From Methylophaga sp. (GTDB lineage: Bacteria; Pseudomonadota; Gammaproteobacteria; Nitrosococcales; Methylophagaceae): a stretch of 38,514 nt of DNA. Where the stretch lies: NCBI RefSeq assembly GCF_030651745.1, contig NZ_JAUSCC010000035.1, positions 1-38,514 on the forward strand, read 5' to 3'. The position numbers and the translations under genes were made by a program. A model generated the notes under the pieces. The model was not told the origin of the DNA. It made no database searches and saw nothing but the letters and a program-made list of their open reading frames with translations. Positions 1 through 10,103 of this stretch are shown here, one piece after another (the stretch's first letter is position 1; the number at the start of each line of letters is the position of its first letter).

Positions 1-21
1 AAAATCACACACGTGCCGACA

Positions 22-106
22 CAGTTTTCGGGGTGCTGTCTGAAAATTCAGATCAGTCGATAGCTGGGGTACGTGGAGGTTTAACCCCATATATATAGGT
101 ATAAAA
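22..106 (+). promoter_or_regulatory. rpsB 5' leader (S2 autoregulatory-type RNA)
   Basis: The leader before rpsB can fold. A 5-bp stem (66-70 with 84-88, GGGGT/ACCCC) holds the GGAGG at 75-79 in its loop, about 28 nt before the start codon and too far to be a normal Shine-Dalgarno. A small palindrome (CTGAA/TTCAG) lies at 40-51. In gammaproteobacteria the rpsB leader is known to bind S2 for feedback control of rpsB-tsf. The fold seen here fits that, but I matched it by eye only. The promoter is probably left of the window. Confidence 0.5.
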
Positions 107-859
107 ATGGCTAAAATTACAATGCGCCAAATGCTTGAAGCAGGCGTTCACTTCGGTCACCAAACACGTTACTGGAACCCGAAAATGGGTCCTTTCATTT
201 TTGGTAAGCGTAACAATATTCATATCGTGAACTTAGAGCACAGTCTGCCTATGTTCAACGATGCACTCAACTACGTCAGCAAACTGGCTTCCAAAAAAGG
301 CCGTATTCTGTTCGTTGGCACCAAGCGTGCTGCACAGGATGCTATCCGTGAAGATGCTGAACGTTGTGGCATGCCTTACGTAAACCGTCGCTGGTTAGGC
401 GGCATGCTGACAAACTACCAAACCGTTCGCCAATCAATTAAACGTCTTGAAGCAATTCAAGCAATGATTGAATCTGGTAAAACAGAAGGTTTGAAAAAGA
501 AAGAAGTTCTGAACCTGTCACGCGAACAGGAAAAACTGGAAAAAAGCATCGGCGGTATCAAGAAAATGGGTAACCTGCCTGATGCATTATTTGTTATCGA
601 CGTTGATCATGAACGCATCGCGATTCAAGAAGCCAACAAACTGGGCATTCCAGTAATTGCGGTTGTTGATACCAACAGTAATCCTGAAGGTGTTGACTAC
701 GTTATCCCTGGTAACGACGATTCAATGCGCGCTATCCGTCTGTATACAGCAAACATCGCTGATACCATTCTGGAAGGTCGTGCATCTGTCACCACTGCTG
801 ATGCAGCTGATGAGTTTGTTGAAGTCGCACAAGAAAATGCACCAACCGCAGCTGAATAA
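107..859 (+). CDS. rpsB: 30S ribosomal protein S2
   Basis: Small-subunit ribosomal protein S2, 250 residues, close to the usual 240-260. The N-terminal stretch ([20 protein letters not shown]) and the following [18 protein letters not shown] segment are family signatures, and the central [18 protein letters not shown] block is also typical. S2 binds the 30S subunit late in assembly and helps recruit S1. The ATG at 107 has only a weak ribosome-binding site right before it (ATAGGT), which fits translational control through the leader. It is the first gene of the rpsB-tsf pair, followed by a hairpin and then tsf 103 bp later. Confidence 0.98.
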   Translation: MAKITMRQMLEAGVHFGHQTRYWNPKMGPFIFGKRNNIHIVNLEHSLPMFNDALNYVSKLASKKGRILFVGTKRAAQDAIREDAERCGMPYVNRRWLGGMLTNYQTVRQSIKRLEAIQAMIESGKTEGLKKKEVLNLSREQEKLEKSIGGIKKMGNLPDALFVIDVDHERIAIQEANKLGIPVIAVVDTNSNPEGVDYVIPGNDDSMRAIRLYTANIADTILEGRASVTTADAADEFVEVAQENAPTAAE

Positions 860-878
860 GCTCGGCTAATGACTCAAG

Positions 879-902
879 CAGGCTCGCTGTAAAGCGGGCC
901 TG
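879..902 (+). terminator. rpsB-tsf intergenic hairpin (partial terminator/attenuator)
   Basis: A 10-bp stem (CAGGCTCGCT with AGCGGGCCTG, one T-G pair) closes on a GTAA loop 20 bp after the rpsB stop. No T-run follows, so it is unlikely to be a full intrinsic terminator. A second small hairpin (GGTCT/AGACC, 915-929) follows. In E. coli the rpsB-tsf gap also carries a partial terminator that sets the S2:EF-Ts ratio. The same role is inferred here. Confidence 0.55.
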
Positions 903-962
903 TGTCGTATGTGTGGTCTGGAAAAGACCGTTCACAAAAATTGATTTTTAAGGGTTACAAAA

Positions 963-1844
963 ATGGCTATAACTGCAGCTTTAGTAAAAGAACTGCGTGA
1001 GCGTACAGGCTCCGGCATGATGGAATGCAAAAAAGCACTGGTTGAATCTAACGGTGATATCGAAGTAGCGATTGAAGAGATGCGTAAATCTGGTCTGGCC
1101 AAAGCCGACAAGAAATCTGATCGTGTTGCTGCTGAAGGCGTTATTGCAATCGAAACCAGTGCTGATAACAAACAAGCAGTAATGCTTGAAGTGAACTCAG
1201 AAACTGACTTCGTAGCAAAAGCAGATGATTTTGTTAATTTCGTTGATGCCGTAGCGAAGAAAGTGCTTGAAGCACAACCTGCTGATTTAGATGCATTAAT
1301 GCAATTAACATTAAGTAATGGTGAAAGTATTGATACCGTTCGCCAAACCTTGATCGCAAAAATCGGTGAAAACATTCAAGTTCGTCGTTTCACTTTGATG
1401 AACTCTGATGCAGGCGTGATTGGTGCGTACCGTCATGGCGATCGTATCGGTACTCTGGTTCAACTGAACGGTGGCGATGAAAGCCTGGCTAAAGATTTGG
1501 CAATGCATGTTGCTGCCAGCCGCCCTCAAGCTGTTTCTGCTGCTGAATTGCCAGAAGAATTATTGCAAAAAGAACGTGATATCGTGGCGACTCAAGCACG
1601 TGAAAGCGGCAAGCCAGAAGCGATTGTTGAAAAAATGATCGAAGGCCGTATGAGCAAGTTCGTTAACGAAATCAGCCTGCTGGGCCAAGCGTTTGTTAAA
1701 GATCCAGATGTAACAGTTGAAAAATTGGTCAAACAAGCTGGTGCAACAGTTGAAGCTTTTGCCTGTTTTGAAGTCGGTGAAGGTATCGAGAAAAAAGCAG
1801 ACAACTTTGCTGAAGAGGTTATGGCTCAGGCACGAGGAAATTAA
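963..1844 (+). CDS. tsf: Elongation factor Ts
   Basis: EF-Ts, 293 residues, the nucleotide exchange factor that recycles EF-Tu-GDP. The N-terminal UBA-like module carries [16 protein letters not shown] at residues 10-25, and the EF-Tu-contacting [10 protein letters not shown] motif lies near residue 82. The C-terminal core ends in the usual coiled-coil region. The ATG at 963 is preceded by AAGGG at 950-954, a good ribosome-binding site. pyrH starts 3 bp after its stop, so tsf is probably cotranscribed both with rpsB (by read-through) and with the downstream genes. Confidence 0.98.
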   Translation: MAITAALVKELRERTGSGMMECKKALVESNGDIEVAIEEMRKSGLAKADKKSDRVAAEGVIAIETSADNKQAVMLEVNSETDFVAKADDFVNFVDAVAKKVLEAQPADLDALMQLTLSNGESIDTVRQTLIAKIGENIQVRRFTLMNSDAGVIGAYRHGDRIGTLVQLNGGDESLAKDLAMHVAASRPQAVSAAELPEELLQKERDIVATQARESGKPEAIVEKMIEGRMSKFVNEISLLGQAFVKDPDVTVEKLVKQAGATVEAFACFEVGEGIEKKADNFAEEVMAQARGN

Positions 1845-1847
1845 ATT

Positions 1848-2573
1848 ATGACAGCATCGGGAAGTCAGCCAGTTTACAAGCGTATTCTGCTCAAACTGAG
1901 TGGGGAGGCTTTAATGGGGAGTGCCGAATACGGCATTCAACCCGAGGTGATTTCCCGGTTTGCCCAAGAAATATCTGAGCTGAATGCCCAAGGTGTTCAG
2001 CTCGGTATAGTGATAGGTGGCGGTAATATCTTCCGTGGGGCAGGTCTTGCTGCCAGCGGCATGGATAGAGTCAGTGCCGATCACATGGGTATGTTGGCAA
2101 CCGTATTAAATGCACTGGCACTACAGGATGCTCTGGAACGTAATGGAACATTCTGTCGTGTCATGTCTGCAATCCGTATTCATGAAGTCTGTGAAGATTA
2201 TCTGCGTCGCCGTGCTATTCGTCATTTGGAAAAAGGCCGCGTGGTCATTTTTGCCGCAGGTACCGGTAATCCATTTTTTACCACAGATTCAGCTGCCAGT
2301 TTACGTGCAGTAGAGATTGGCGCCGAACTGATGCTTAAGGGCACACAGGTCGATGGTGTATACAATTCAGATCCAAGAAAAGATCCCAATGCTATTCGTT
2401 ATGAAACTTTGTCTTATGATGAAGTCATTAATAACCGTCTTGCAGTGATGGATACAACGGCAGTGGTGATGTGTCAGGAACAAAAAATGCCTTTACGGGT
2501 ATTTAATGTTCATGAATACGGTAATCTCACTGGCATTGTTTATGGAAAAAATGTTGGTACATTGGTTAAATAG
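1848..2573 (+). CDS. pyrH: Uridylate (UMP) kinase
   Basis: Hexameric bacterial UMP kinase, 241 residues, amino-acid-kinase fold, making UDP from UMP with ATP. Visible motifs are the phosphate-binding KLSGEALMG near residue 16, GGGNIFRG near 58, [19 protein letters not shown] (UMP-binding region) and [16 protein letters not shown] with the catalytic Asp. Family enzymes are usually activated by GTP and inhibited by UTP. The gene lies 3 bp after tsf and 8 bp before frr, the standard order in gammaproteobacteria. Confidence 0.98.
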   Translation: MTASGSQPVYKRILLKLSGEALMGSAEYGIQPEVISRFAQEISELNAQGVQLGIVIGGGNIFRGAGLAASGMDRVSADHMGMLATVLNALALQDALERNGTFCRVMSAIRIHEVCEDYLRRRAIRHLEKGRVVIFAAGTGNPFFTTDSAASLRAVEIGAELMLKGTQVDGVYNSDPRKDPNAIRYETLSYDEVINNRLAVMDTTAVVMCQEQKMPLRVFNVHEYGNLTGIVYGKNVGTLVK

Positions 2574-2581
2574 GACAAATC

Positions 2582-3139
2582 ATGATTAATGATATTCAAA
2601 AAGATGCAGCAGATCGGATGCAAAAAAGCGTCGTCGCTCTGAGTACTGCACTGGCAAAAATTCGTGCCGGTCGGGCGCATACCAGTTTATTAGATCATGT
2701 CACCGTGCCATATTACGGCTCTGATGTTCCATTAAGTCAGGTTGCTAGTGTCGGCATTGAAGATTCAAGAACCATCACGGTAACGCCATGGGAAAAAAAT
2801 ATGGTGTCAGTGATCGAAAAAGCCATTATGACTTCTGATTTGGGCGTTAACCCAAACAGTGCAGGCATGACGATTCGTATTCCAATCCCGCCGTTAACAG
2901 AAGAACGTCGTAAAGATTTAGTCAAAGTAGCTAAATCTGAAGCTGAAAATGCTCGTATTGCCGTGCGTAATATTCGTCGTGATGCAAATGGCAGTCTGAA
3001 AGATTTATTGAAAGACAAGGCGATTTCTGAAGACGAACAGCGTGGTGCAGAAGAAGCCATTCAAAAATTAACCGATAGCACCATCAAACAGATTGACGAA
3101 GTGCTGGCAGAGAAAGAAACTGATTTGATGGCGGTCTAA
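2582..3139 (+). CDS. frr: Ribosome recycling factor
   Basis: RRF, 185 residues, exactly the family length. With EF-G and IF3 it splits post-termination ribosomes. The N-terminal MQKSV...[14 protein letters not shown] and the central [14 protein letters not shown] are family signatures, and EERRKDLVK...[15 protein letters not shown] spans the first long helix of the three-helix bundle. The gene sits 8 bp after pyrH. uppS follows after a 23-bp gap, which is slightly wider than between its other neighbours but shows no terminator. Confidence 0.98.
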   Translation: MINDIQKDAADRMQKSVVALSTALAKIRAGRAHTSLLDHVTVPYYGSDVPLSQVASVGIEDSRTITVTPWEKNMVSVIEKAIMTSDLGVNPNSAGMTIRIPIPPLTEERRKDLVKVAKSEAENARIAVRNIRRDANGSLKDLLKDKAISEDEQRGAEEAIQKLTDSTIKQIDEVLAEKETDLMAV

Positions 3140-3162
3140 GCCATCTTGGTTTAGCCATATTG

Positions 3163-3906
3163 ATGAAATCTTCCAGCCGTTCTATTCCCAGACACATTGC
3201 TATCATCATGGATGGCAATGGTCGCTGGGCAAAACAACGGTTACAACCTCGTTTTATGGGACATCGCGCAGGTGTAAGAGCGGTGGAAGGTATCGTGAAA
3301 CATTGTGTTGCAACCGGTGTGGAAGTGCTCAGTCTGTTTGCCTTCAGCAGTGAAAACTGGCGCCGTCCGGGCAAAGAAGTTAATTTACTGATGGAGTTAT
3401 TCAGTCATGCATTGGATAACCAGGTCAAACGTCTGCATAAAAACAATATTCGTCTGAACATTATTGGTGATATCAGCCGTTTTTCGGTATCACTGCAGCA
3501 ACAAATTGCTGATGCCACCGCATTAACCGCTGCCAATAATGGTTTGATTCTGAACATTGCTGCTAACTATGGTGGTCGTTGGGATATCACCCAATCGGTT
3601 CGGCAGATTGCTGACAAAATTAAATCCGGCGAACTGCAACCTGATGAAATTGATGAAACGCTTATAGCCACTCATCTGGTCACCGCTGAGTTACCCGAAC
3701 CGGATTTGTTTATTCGTACCGGTGGGGAACAACGCATCAGTAATTTCCTGATGTGGCAGCTCGCCTATACCGAATTATATTTTACCGAGAAGTTGTGGCC
3801 AGAATTTAATGCGCAGGATCTGGATACGGCGATTGACTCTTTTTCCAGTCGCGAACGACGTTTTGGTCGAACATCAGAGCAGCTTACGGGGCAAGAAGAT
3901 GCTTAA
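3163..3906 (+). CDS. uppS: Undecaprenyl diphosphate synthase
   Basis: cis-Prenyltransferase that extends FPP with IPP to C55 undecaprenyl diphosphate, the lipid carrier for peptidoglycan and O-antigen. From the ATG at 3163 it is 247 residues. A TTG directly before it (3160) is an alternative start. Motifs are IIMDGNGRWAKQR with catalytic Asp17, the FAFSSENWRRP region, and the C-terminal LFIRTGGEQRISNFLMWQL plus AYTELYFTEKLWPEF. The end overlaps cdsA by 8 bp. It is the first of three consecutive genes (uppS, cdsA, dxr) for lipid precursors. Confidence 0.96.
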   Translation: MKSSSRSIPRHIAIIMDGNGRWAKQRLQPRFMGHRAGVRAVEGIVKHCVATGVEVLSLFAFSSENWRRPGKEVNLLMELFSHALDNQVKRLHKNNIRLNIIGDISRFSVSLQQQIADATALTAANNGLILNIAANYGGRWDITQSVRQIADKIKSGELQPDEIDETLIATHLVTAELPEPDLFIRTGGEQRISNFLMWQLAYTELYFTEKLWPEFNAQDLDTAIDSFSSRERRFGRTSEQLTGQEDA

Positions 3907-4723
3907 ACAGCGATTAATAACTGCCGCAGTGCTTATCCCATTAGTTGTACTGGCAATTTTGTTATTACCCAGTATTGGCTTTATCGCTTTAATGGCAGCG
4001 ATCGCTTTAATGGCAATCTGGGAATGGCTTTCCATGGCAGCAATGAAGCCACCCACTAAAATATTGGCCAGTTTGTCTTTTCTTGCTGTTTTGCTGGTGT
4101 TGTTTACCATGGCAGTAATACAACATGTTTTATTAAGTGGATTGATTTTCTGGTTACTTGCCAGCCTCATTATTGTTGTATTTGCTCATCGACCTTTACC
4201 TGGTTTTCTCGCACGATGTTTTCACAATAAAGTATTTACTTATCTGTTGAGCATGCTGGTTGCTTTGTTGTTTGTTTATAGCGCGGTATGGCTGCATGGA
4301 TTGGCTAATAATGGGCCAGTGTTAGTGCTTTATGTGCTTGTCAGTGTCTGGCTGGCAGATACTGGCGGCTATTTTGCTGGCAAGCGTTGGGGAAAGCATG
4401 CTTTAGCAAAAGCCATCAGCCCAAATAAAACTTTGGAGGGATTGGCTGGTGCATTGATCCTGGTTGCTGTCTGGAGCGTGCTGGCTTATCAGCTAGGAGT
4501 TGCAGAGGATTTATGGATAATTACATGGATTGTTATCAGCCTGACAACTGGTTTGATTTCGGTTAGTGGGGATCTGTTTGAGAGTCTGTTTAAACGTAGC
4601 TATCAGACAAAAGACAGCGGGAATTTATTACCAGGTCATGGCGGAATGCTGGATCGGGTGGATAGTCTGTTAGCGGCAGTACCATTCTTCGCTGCACTGA
4701 TGTGGCTGACAGGGCAATTTTGA
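3899..4723 (+). CDS. cdsA: Phosphatidate cytidylyltransferase (CDP-diglyceride synthase)
   Basis: Integral inner-membrane enzyme converting phosphatidic acid and CTP to CDP-diacylglycerol, the branch point of phospholipid synthesis. From the ATG at 3899 it has 274 residues and about eight hydrophobic segments. The C-terminal family signature is clear: [19 protein letters not shown] followed by [15 protein letters not shown]. The frame is open upstream to 3809, but that part lies inside uppS and does not resemble the family. The stop codon overlaps the dxr start (TGATG). Confidence 0.95.
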   Translation: MLKQRLITAAVLIPLVVLAILLLPSIGFIALMAAIALMAIWEWLSMAAMKPPTKILASLSFLAVLLVLFTMAVIQHVLLSGLIFWLLASLIIVVFAHRPLPGFLARCFHNKVFTYLLSMLVALLFVYSAVWLHGLANNGPVLVLYVLVSVWLADTGGYFAGKRWGKHALAKAISPNKTLEGLAGALILVAVWSVLAYQLGVAEDLWIITWIVISLTTGLISVSGDLFESLFKRSYQTKDSGNLLPGHGGMLDRVDSLLAAVPFFAALMWLTGQF

Positions 4724-5913
4724 TGCAGCGCGTTACTATCCTTGGTTCTACCGGTTCAATTGGCATCAGCACTTTAGACGTATTACAACGTCATCCAGAT
4801 AAATATTGTGTTTATGCGCTTGCAGCAAATAAGTCGGTTGATGCTTTATTTGAGCAATGCCAACAATTTCAGCCGACAGTTGCAGTAATGTTATGCCCTG
4901 AGTCAGCGGCACAGCTTGACGTTAAACTTCGTGATGCTGGATTAGCCGTTAAAGTACAAAGTGGCATGCAAGCGTTGGAGATGATTTCCAGTACCGAAGA
5001 AACCGATGTTGTAGTGGCTGCAATAGTCGGTGCGGCTGGTTTATTGCCGACGTTGGCCGCAGCCAAAGCGGGTAAACGAATTCTATTGGCAAATAAAGAA
5101 GCCCTGGTGATGAGCGGCGCACTCCTGATGCGTGAAGTTCAGTCGAATAATGCCATTTTGTTACCAGTCGATAGCGAACATAATGCTATTTGGCAATGTA
5201 TGCCGGTAAGTGACAAACAGCAGTATCATTTTGAGAACAAAGGTATTCGTCGCATTATTCTTACAGCATCCGGCGGACCGTTTCGGGATTGGGATATAGC
5301 CGATTTAGAAGACGTAACACCTGAACAAGCTGTAGCGCATCCGAATTGGTCAATGGGGCAGAAAATCTCCGTTGATTCCGCCACTATGATGAACAAAGGC
5401 CTGGAAGTCATTGAAGCTCATTGGTTGTTCGGGGTGTCTAGCGATAAGATTGAAGTTGTATTGCATCGCCAAAGTATTATTCATTCAATGGTGGATTATG
5501 TTGATGGATCGGTTCTGGCACAAATGGGCAATCCTGATATGCGCACGCCGATTGCCAATACTTTGGCTTGGCCAGAACGCATTGATTCAGGAGTCGAAGC
5601 GTTGGATTTAGTCAAAGCAGGGCGACTTGATTTTGCAGCAGCGGATTTTGAGCGTTTTCCCTGTTTGGCTCTTGCGTATCAGGCATTAAACGCCGGTGGA
5701 ACCAGTACGGCGATTCTTAATGCTGCCAATGAGGTAGCTGTAGAAGCATTTCTCAAGCGGCAGATTAAATTTACTGATATTGCTCGTATTATCGCTGATG
5801 TGTTGGATACAGTTCCATCAACAGCTGCCGATTCATTAGAGCAAATTTTGTCAGCCGATGGGCTGGCCAGAAAAGTTGCTCAACAGCAAATGCAGGTTCT
5901 ATGCAATCACTGA
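4723..5913 (+). CDS. dxr: 1-deoxy-D-xylulose-5-phosphate reductoisomerase
   Basis: Second step of the MEP isoprenoid pathway: rearrangement and NADPH reduction of DXP to MEP. 396 residues from the ATG at 4723, which overlaps the cdsA stop. The in-frame extension back to 4702 lacks family similarity. Motifs are the NADPH-binding [24 protein letters not shown], the metal-binding SEHNAIWQ and the substrate loop [15 protein letters not shown]. It supplies the precursors for the neighbouring uppS product. Its 3' end overlaps rseP by 13 bp. Confidence 0.97.
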   Translation: MQRVTILGSTGSIGISTLDVLQRHPDKYCVYALAANKSVDALFEQCQQFQPTVAVMLCPESAAQLDVKLRDAGLAVKVQSGMQALEMISSTEETDVVVAAIVGAAGLLPTLAAAKAGKRILLANKEALVMSGALLMREVQSNNAILLPVDSEHNAIWQCMPVSDKQQYHFENKGIRRIILTASGGPFRDWDIADLEDVTPEQAVAHPNWSMGQKISVDSATMMNKGLEVIEAHWLFGVSSDKIEVVLHRQSIIHSMVDYVDGSVLAQMGNPDMRTPIANTLAWPERIDSGVEALDLVKAGRLDFAAADFERFPCLALAYQALNAGGTSTAILNAANEVAVEAFLKRQIKFTDIARIIADVLDTVPSTAADSLEQILSADGLARKVAQQQMQVLCNH

Positions 5914-7238
5914 TATTTTTCATCATCGCTCTGAGTTTGCTGGTAGTAATCCATGAGTTTGGACATTACTGGGTGGCACGTCGCTGTGGGGTGAAAGTAT
6001 TACGGTTTTCGGTTGGCTTTGGGCAGAAAATCTGGTCGAAAAAGTTAAAAAATGGAACTGAATTTGTTATAGCAGCCTTGCCATTGGGCGGTTACGTTAA
6101 AATGCTGGACGAAAGGGAAGCGCCGGTTGCAGAGGCTGAACTCGATCAAACCTTTAACCGCCAGCCTTTAAGAAACCGTGTAGCAATTGTTTCTGCAGGC
6201 CCTATTGCCAACCTGTTATTTGCGGTGTTTGCCTACTGGATGATCATGGTCATCGGTGTGCCGGGCATTAAACCGATTATTTCAGAAGTCACGGAGAACT
6301 CACCCGCCGCTGCTGCTCAATTGTATGCAGGCGAAGAGATCATCGCTGTCAATGGCAAAGCAACACCAACCGTCAATAGTTTGTTTCAGCAATGGTTAAG
6401 ATTGGCCCAGTCTGGTGAAACCATCACGCTGACCACGCGCAGTGCTGATATCGAAACCAATAAACAGCTGACTTTACCCAAGCTTGGTTTGGATGATGCA
6501 GGATCGTTATTCCAGCAGATTGGTATTAAAACCGTACAACCGGAAATGCCTCCGGTTTTAGGTAATATCGTTGCCGAAAGTCCCGCAGAAAAAGCAGGAC
6601 TAAAGGCTGGAGATGAATTAATTTCAGCTGATGGCAAGCCATTAGCAAGTTGGCAGGCCTGGGTCAGTTTAATTCAAAGTAATGCGGAACAGCCGATGAC
6701 AGTTGAAATTCTTCGCAATGGAGAGATTCAGCAACTCGTTATTACCCCCGCCGCAGATGACAATGGTGTGGGGCGAATAGGGGCGGCAGTCAACACTGAT
6801 GTATATGAAATTTCAGCCGAATTAAGATCGGAATTACGCTATGGGCCTTTGGCTGCGATTCCGCAAGCTTTCACTCAAACCTGGCAATTTAGTGTCACCA
6901 CATTGAGTGGCCTTTGGGGAATGCTGGTCGGTACCGTTTCTAGTGACAACCTTGGTGGTCCAATTGCTATTGCTCAGTTTGCTGGTGATTCAGCCCAGCA
7001 AGGACTGGTTGCCTTTATCAGTTTTTTAGCAATGATCAGTATCAGTTTAGGTATTTTGAATTTATTACCTGTTCCTGTTCTTGATGGTGGTCATTTACTG
7101 ATGTATTTTTTTGAGTGGGTGCGCGGTAAACCTTTACCAGAATCCGTTCAAATTCAAGGACAAAAAATAGGATTATTTTTGATTTTGCTGCTAATGGTAT
7201 TCGCTTTTACAAATGACATCGTTCGACTCATTGGCTAA
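5901..7238 (+). CDS. rseP: Site-2 intramembrane zinc metalloprotease RseP
   Basis: Inner-membrane S2P protease that cuts the anti-sigma factor RseA after DegS, releasing sigmaE; it also clears signal-peptide remnants. 445 residues. The zinc motif HEFGH is at His18-Glu19-His22 in the first transmembrane segment. Two PDZ domains follow (about residues 110-200 and 210-300). The second active-site motif LDGGH has Asp395. The C-terminal segment is hydrophobic. Placement directly before bamA and skp matches the envelope-stress logic of the cluster. Confidence 0.96.
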   Translation: MQSLIFFIIALSLLVVIHEFGHYWVARRCGVKVLRFSVGFGQKIWSKKLKNGTEFVIAALPLGGYVKMLDEREAPVAEAELDQTFNRQPLRNRVAIVSAGPIANLLFAVFAYWMIMVIGVPGIKPIISEVTENSPAAAAQLYAGEEIIAVNGKATPTVNSLFQQWLRLAQSGETITLTTRSADIETNKQLTLPKLGLDDAGSLFQQIGIKTVQPEMPPVLGNIVAESPAEKAGLKAGDELISADGKPLASWQAWVSLIQSNAEQPMTVEILRNGEIQQLVITPAADDNGVGRIGAAVNTDVYEISAELRSELRYGPLAAIPQAFTQTWQFSVTTLSGLWGMLVGTVSSDNLGGPIAIAQFAGDSAQQGLVAFISFLAMISISLGILNLLPVPVLDGGHLLMYFFEWVRGKPLPESVQIQGQKIGLFLILLLMVFAFTNDIVRLIG

Positions 7239-7294
7239 TGCTCACATTGCAGGTACACTTACGATTTCTTCGGCTGACTGACTGTAAAATAACA

Positions 7295-9571
7295 ATGAAA
7301 CAAATCATCACAGCATTGACGCTCATCTGGTTATCCTCCGCAGCTTGGGCCGAGGAATTTATCATCAAAGATATCCGGGTTGAGGGGTTACAAAGGATTT
7401 CTGCGGGCACGGTTTTTAACTTCTTGCCTGTCAGGGTCGGCGACGAACTGACAGATAATGATGTCAGAGGCATTATTCGCTCCTTATTTAAATCAAAATA
7501 CTTCAATGATGTTCAGGTTGAGCGCGACGACGGCGTGTTAGTTATCAAAGTCAGCGAGCGTCCAGCGATTTCCAGTATTGAATTTGTCGGTAACAAGGAT
7601 TTGGATAGTGATGAACTGACTAAATCATTGCGCCAGATTGGCTTTGCAGAAGGTCAGGTGTTTGAGCAAGCTATGCTGGAAAGGGTTGAGCTGGAATTGC
7701 AACGTCAATATTTCAGTCGTGGTAAGTACGGTGTGACGATTGATTCTGAGGTCACACCTTTATCGCGCAACCGTGTAGCGGTCCGCATCAATATGGCAGA
7801 AGGTGTGGTCGCCACTATTGGTGAAATCAATATTGTCGGTAACAATTCTTATGATGATGCAGAGCTGCTCAGTGAATTTGAATCAACAACCGGTGGCTGG
7901 TTATCATCGTTAACCAAAGACAATCAATATTCTCGTCAGAAATTATCGGCCGATCTTGAATCACTTCGCTCCTTTTATCTGGATCGCGGTTATGTTGATT
8001 TTACTGTTGAGTCAACACAGGTAACCATTTCAGATGATAAAAAGCAGATGTTTATCACCATCAATATTTCTGAAGGTGAACGCTACAAAATCAATGAAGT
8101 AAGATTAGCTGGTAACCTTATCGTACCTGAAGAAGAATTATTTAATCTGGTCACCATTCGTAAAAATTCTGTGTTTTCCAGAAAAGCGATTACTTCGAGC
8201 TCTGAAAGACTCACTGATCGCCTTGGTAATGACGGTTATGCTTTTGCTAACGTCAACGCGGTTCCTGATATCGATCGTGCTACCCGTGAAGTTAATCTTA
8301 CTTTCTTTGTTGACCCAGGTCGTCGTGCCTATGTAAGGCGCATCAATATTTCCGGTAACAGTAAAACCCGTGACGAAGTATTGCGTCAGGAAATGCGTCA
8401 ACAGGAATCAGCATGGATATCAACCGGTCAGGTTGAGCGTTCACGTGAGCGAATTGCACGTTTAGGCTATTTTGAAGATGTGAATGTCGAAACACTGCCT
8501 GTGGCAGGTACTTCTGATCAGGTTGATCTTGATTTCAATGTAACGGAAATGGCTTCCGGTAGTTTGTCTGCTGGTATCGGTTATTCGCAATCTGACGGTA
8601 TTATCTTTAATGCTAACGTTACCCAAAGAAACTTCTTTGGTAGTGGTAAACATGTAAGCTTCGGTTTTAATAATAGCCGAGTGAATACTGTTTATAGCTT
8701 TGGTTATACCAATCCATTTGCCACGGTAGATGGGGTCAGTCAGGGCTTTAACCTTTTCTATCGTGAAACCGATGCGTTTGAGGCGAACATCGCCAGCTAT
8801 ACCACTGACGTTTTTGGTGGTGATATTAACTTTGGTATACCGATTTCAGAGAATAACCGGATCAACCTTGCGTTTGGTTATGAGAACACCCAATTGGATC
8901 TGCCAAGTAACAATGTAATCACTCGCTATGATGACTTTATCGATAAAGAAGGTGATTCATTTCATACGTTTCCTGTAACTGTTGGTTGGTCAAGTGATAC
9001 GCGCAATAATGCGATCCTGCCAACAAGAGGTATGTCACAAAGTATCTCTGCCGAGGTGGCAACACCTATTGGCAACTTGGAATACTATAAACTGCGTTAC
9101 CGTAACAACTGGTATACACCTTTAAATGATACCTTCACCTTTGCTTTGAAAGCAGATCTTGGTTACGGTAAAGCTTATGGTGGCACGGAACAATTTCCAT
9201 TCTTCCAGAACTTTTACGCTGGCGGTATTCGAAGTGTGCGTGGTTATAGAGCCAATACTTTGGGTGTTAGAGAAGACGACCGTCCACTTGGTGGTAATCT
9301 AATGGTTACAGGTGGAGCAGAAGTTATTTTCCCCATCCCATTCATGAAAAAAGCTTTACGCTCTTTCCGCTTGAGCACATTCGTGGATGTGGGTAACGTA
9401 TATGATGTCGATGAAAGCTTTGATGCTGATTTGCTGCGATATTCTGCCGGTTTATCAGCAATTTGGATTTCACCATTTGGCGCAATGTCGTTTAGTATTG
9501 CTGCTCCGTTCCGTGATCAGCCAGATGATGAAACAGAAGTATTCCAGTTTTCTTTGGGATCGACATTTTAA
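7295..9571 (+). CDS. bamA: Outer membrane protein assembly factor BamA
   Basis: Core of the BAM complex that folds and inserts beta-barrel proteins. 758 residues from the ATG at 7295. The frame is open to 7238, but the signal peptide (MKQIITALTLIWLSSAAWAE) fixes the start. Five POTRA repeats fill about residues 22-420, each with the G-N/alternating pattern. A 16-strand barrel follows, with the lid motif RSVRGYR near residue 650 and a C-terminal Phe as expected for BAM substrates. The 56-bp gap from rseP has no evident terminator. skp lies 21 bp downstream. Confidence 0.97.
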   Translation: MKQIITALTLIWLSSAAWAEEFIIKDIRVEGLQRISAGTVFNFLPVRVGDELTDNDVRGIIRSLFKSKYFNDVQVERDDGVLVIKVSERPAISSIEFVGNKDLDSDELTKSLRQIGFAEGQVFEQAMLERVELELQRQYFSRGKYGVTIDSEVTPLSRNRVAVRINMAEGVVATIGEINIVGNNSYDDAELLSEFESTTGGWLSSLTKDNQYSRQKLSADLESLRSFYLDRGYVDFTVESTQVTISDDKKQMFITINISEGERYKINEVRLAGNLIVPEEELFNLVTIRKNSVFSRKAITSSSERLTDRLGNDGYAFANVNAVPDIDRATREVNLTFFVDPGRRAYVRRINISGNSKTRDEVLRQEMRQQESAWISTGQVERSRERIARLGYFEDVNVETLPVAGTSDQVDLDFNVTEMASGSLSAGIGYSQSDGIIFNANVTQRNFFGSGKHVSFGFNNSRVNTVYSFGYTNPFATVDGVSQGFNLFYRETDAFEANIASYTTDVFGGDINFGIPISENNRINLAFGYENTQLDLPSNNVITRYDDFIDKEGDSFHTFPVTVGWSSDTRNNAILPTRGMSQSISAEVATPIGNLEYYKLRYRNNWYTPLNDTFTFALKADLGYGKAYGGTEQFPFFQNFYAGGIRSVRGYRANTLGVREDDRPLGGNLMVTGGAEVIFPIPFMKKALRSFRLSTFVDVGNVYDVDESFDADLLRYSAGLSAIWISPFGAMSFSIAAPFRDQPDDETEVFQFSLGSTF

Positions 9572-9592
9572 ATTTAACTATCGGAGTTAAGA

Positions 9593-10093
9593 GTGAAAAA
9601 CATCAAGATTGTTGGCCTGTTATTGGCATCTTTAATGGTCAGCCCCGTTTATGCAGCTGAAATGAAAATCGGCGTTGTTAACGCCAGTGTTGTATTAGAT
9701 CAGTCTCCACAGAAAGAACGTGCATTAGCCAGATTGGAAAAAGAATTTTCAACTCGCAGCAAATCACTCGAAAATAAGCTCAAGGAAGTACGTGCAGCTC
9801 AAGATAAATTAAATCGTGATGCGGCCGTGTTAGGCAATGACGAACGTCAAGCTCAGGAACGTAAAATTATTAACGATCAACGTGAATTGAAACGTTTGCA
9901 AGATGAATATAGCGAAGACTTATCTATACGTCGTAACGAAGAGTTGCGTAAGTTAGAAGAAGAAATCGCAGAAACTATCGTGGAACTTGCTAAAAAAGAA
10001 TCTTATGACTTGGTGCTTTATCAAGGCGTTATTTTTGCCAGTGAACGGGCAGATTTGACAGCTAAAGTGCTGGAAAGATTGAAAGCGAAATAA
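9593..10093 (+). CDS. skp: Periplasmic chaperone Skp (OmpH family)
   Basis: Trimeric periplasmic holdase that carries unfolded outer-membrane proteins to BamA. 166 residues, starting at GTG 9593 with GGAG a few bases upstream. The signal peptide is MKNIKIVGLLLASLMVSPVYA, then a short beta strand with KIGVVNASVVLDQSP. Charged heptad-rich helices (about residues 40-125, many Glu/Lys/Arg) form the tentacle coiled coil. The C-terminal YDLVLYQGVIFASERADLT is typical of the family. The gene is sandwiched between bamA and lpxD as in most gammaproteobacteria. Confidence 0.93.
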   Translation: MKNIKIVGLLLASLMVSPVYAAEMKIGVVNASVVLDQSPQKERALARLEKEFSTRSKSLENKLKEVRAAQDKLNRDAAVLGNDERQAQERKIINDQRELKRLQDEYSEDLSIRRNEELRKLEEEIAETIVELAKKESYDLVLYQGVIFASERADLTAKVLERLKAK

Positions 10094-10103
10094 GAGTCTT
10101 TGC

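Noticed and set aside
932..1375. 147-codon minus-strand frame opposite tsf
   Set aside because: Shadow of tsf in another frame; Ser/Thr/Ala-rich product with no domain.
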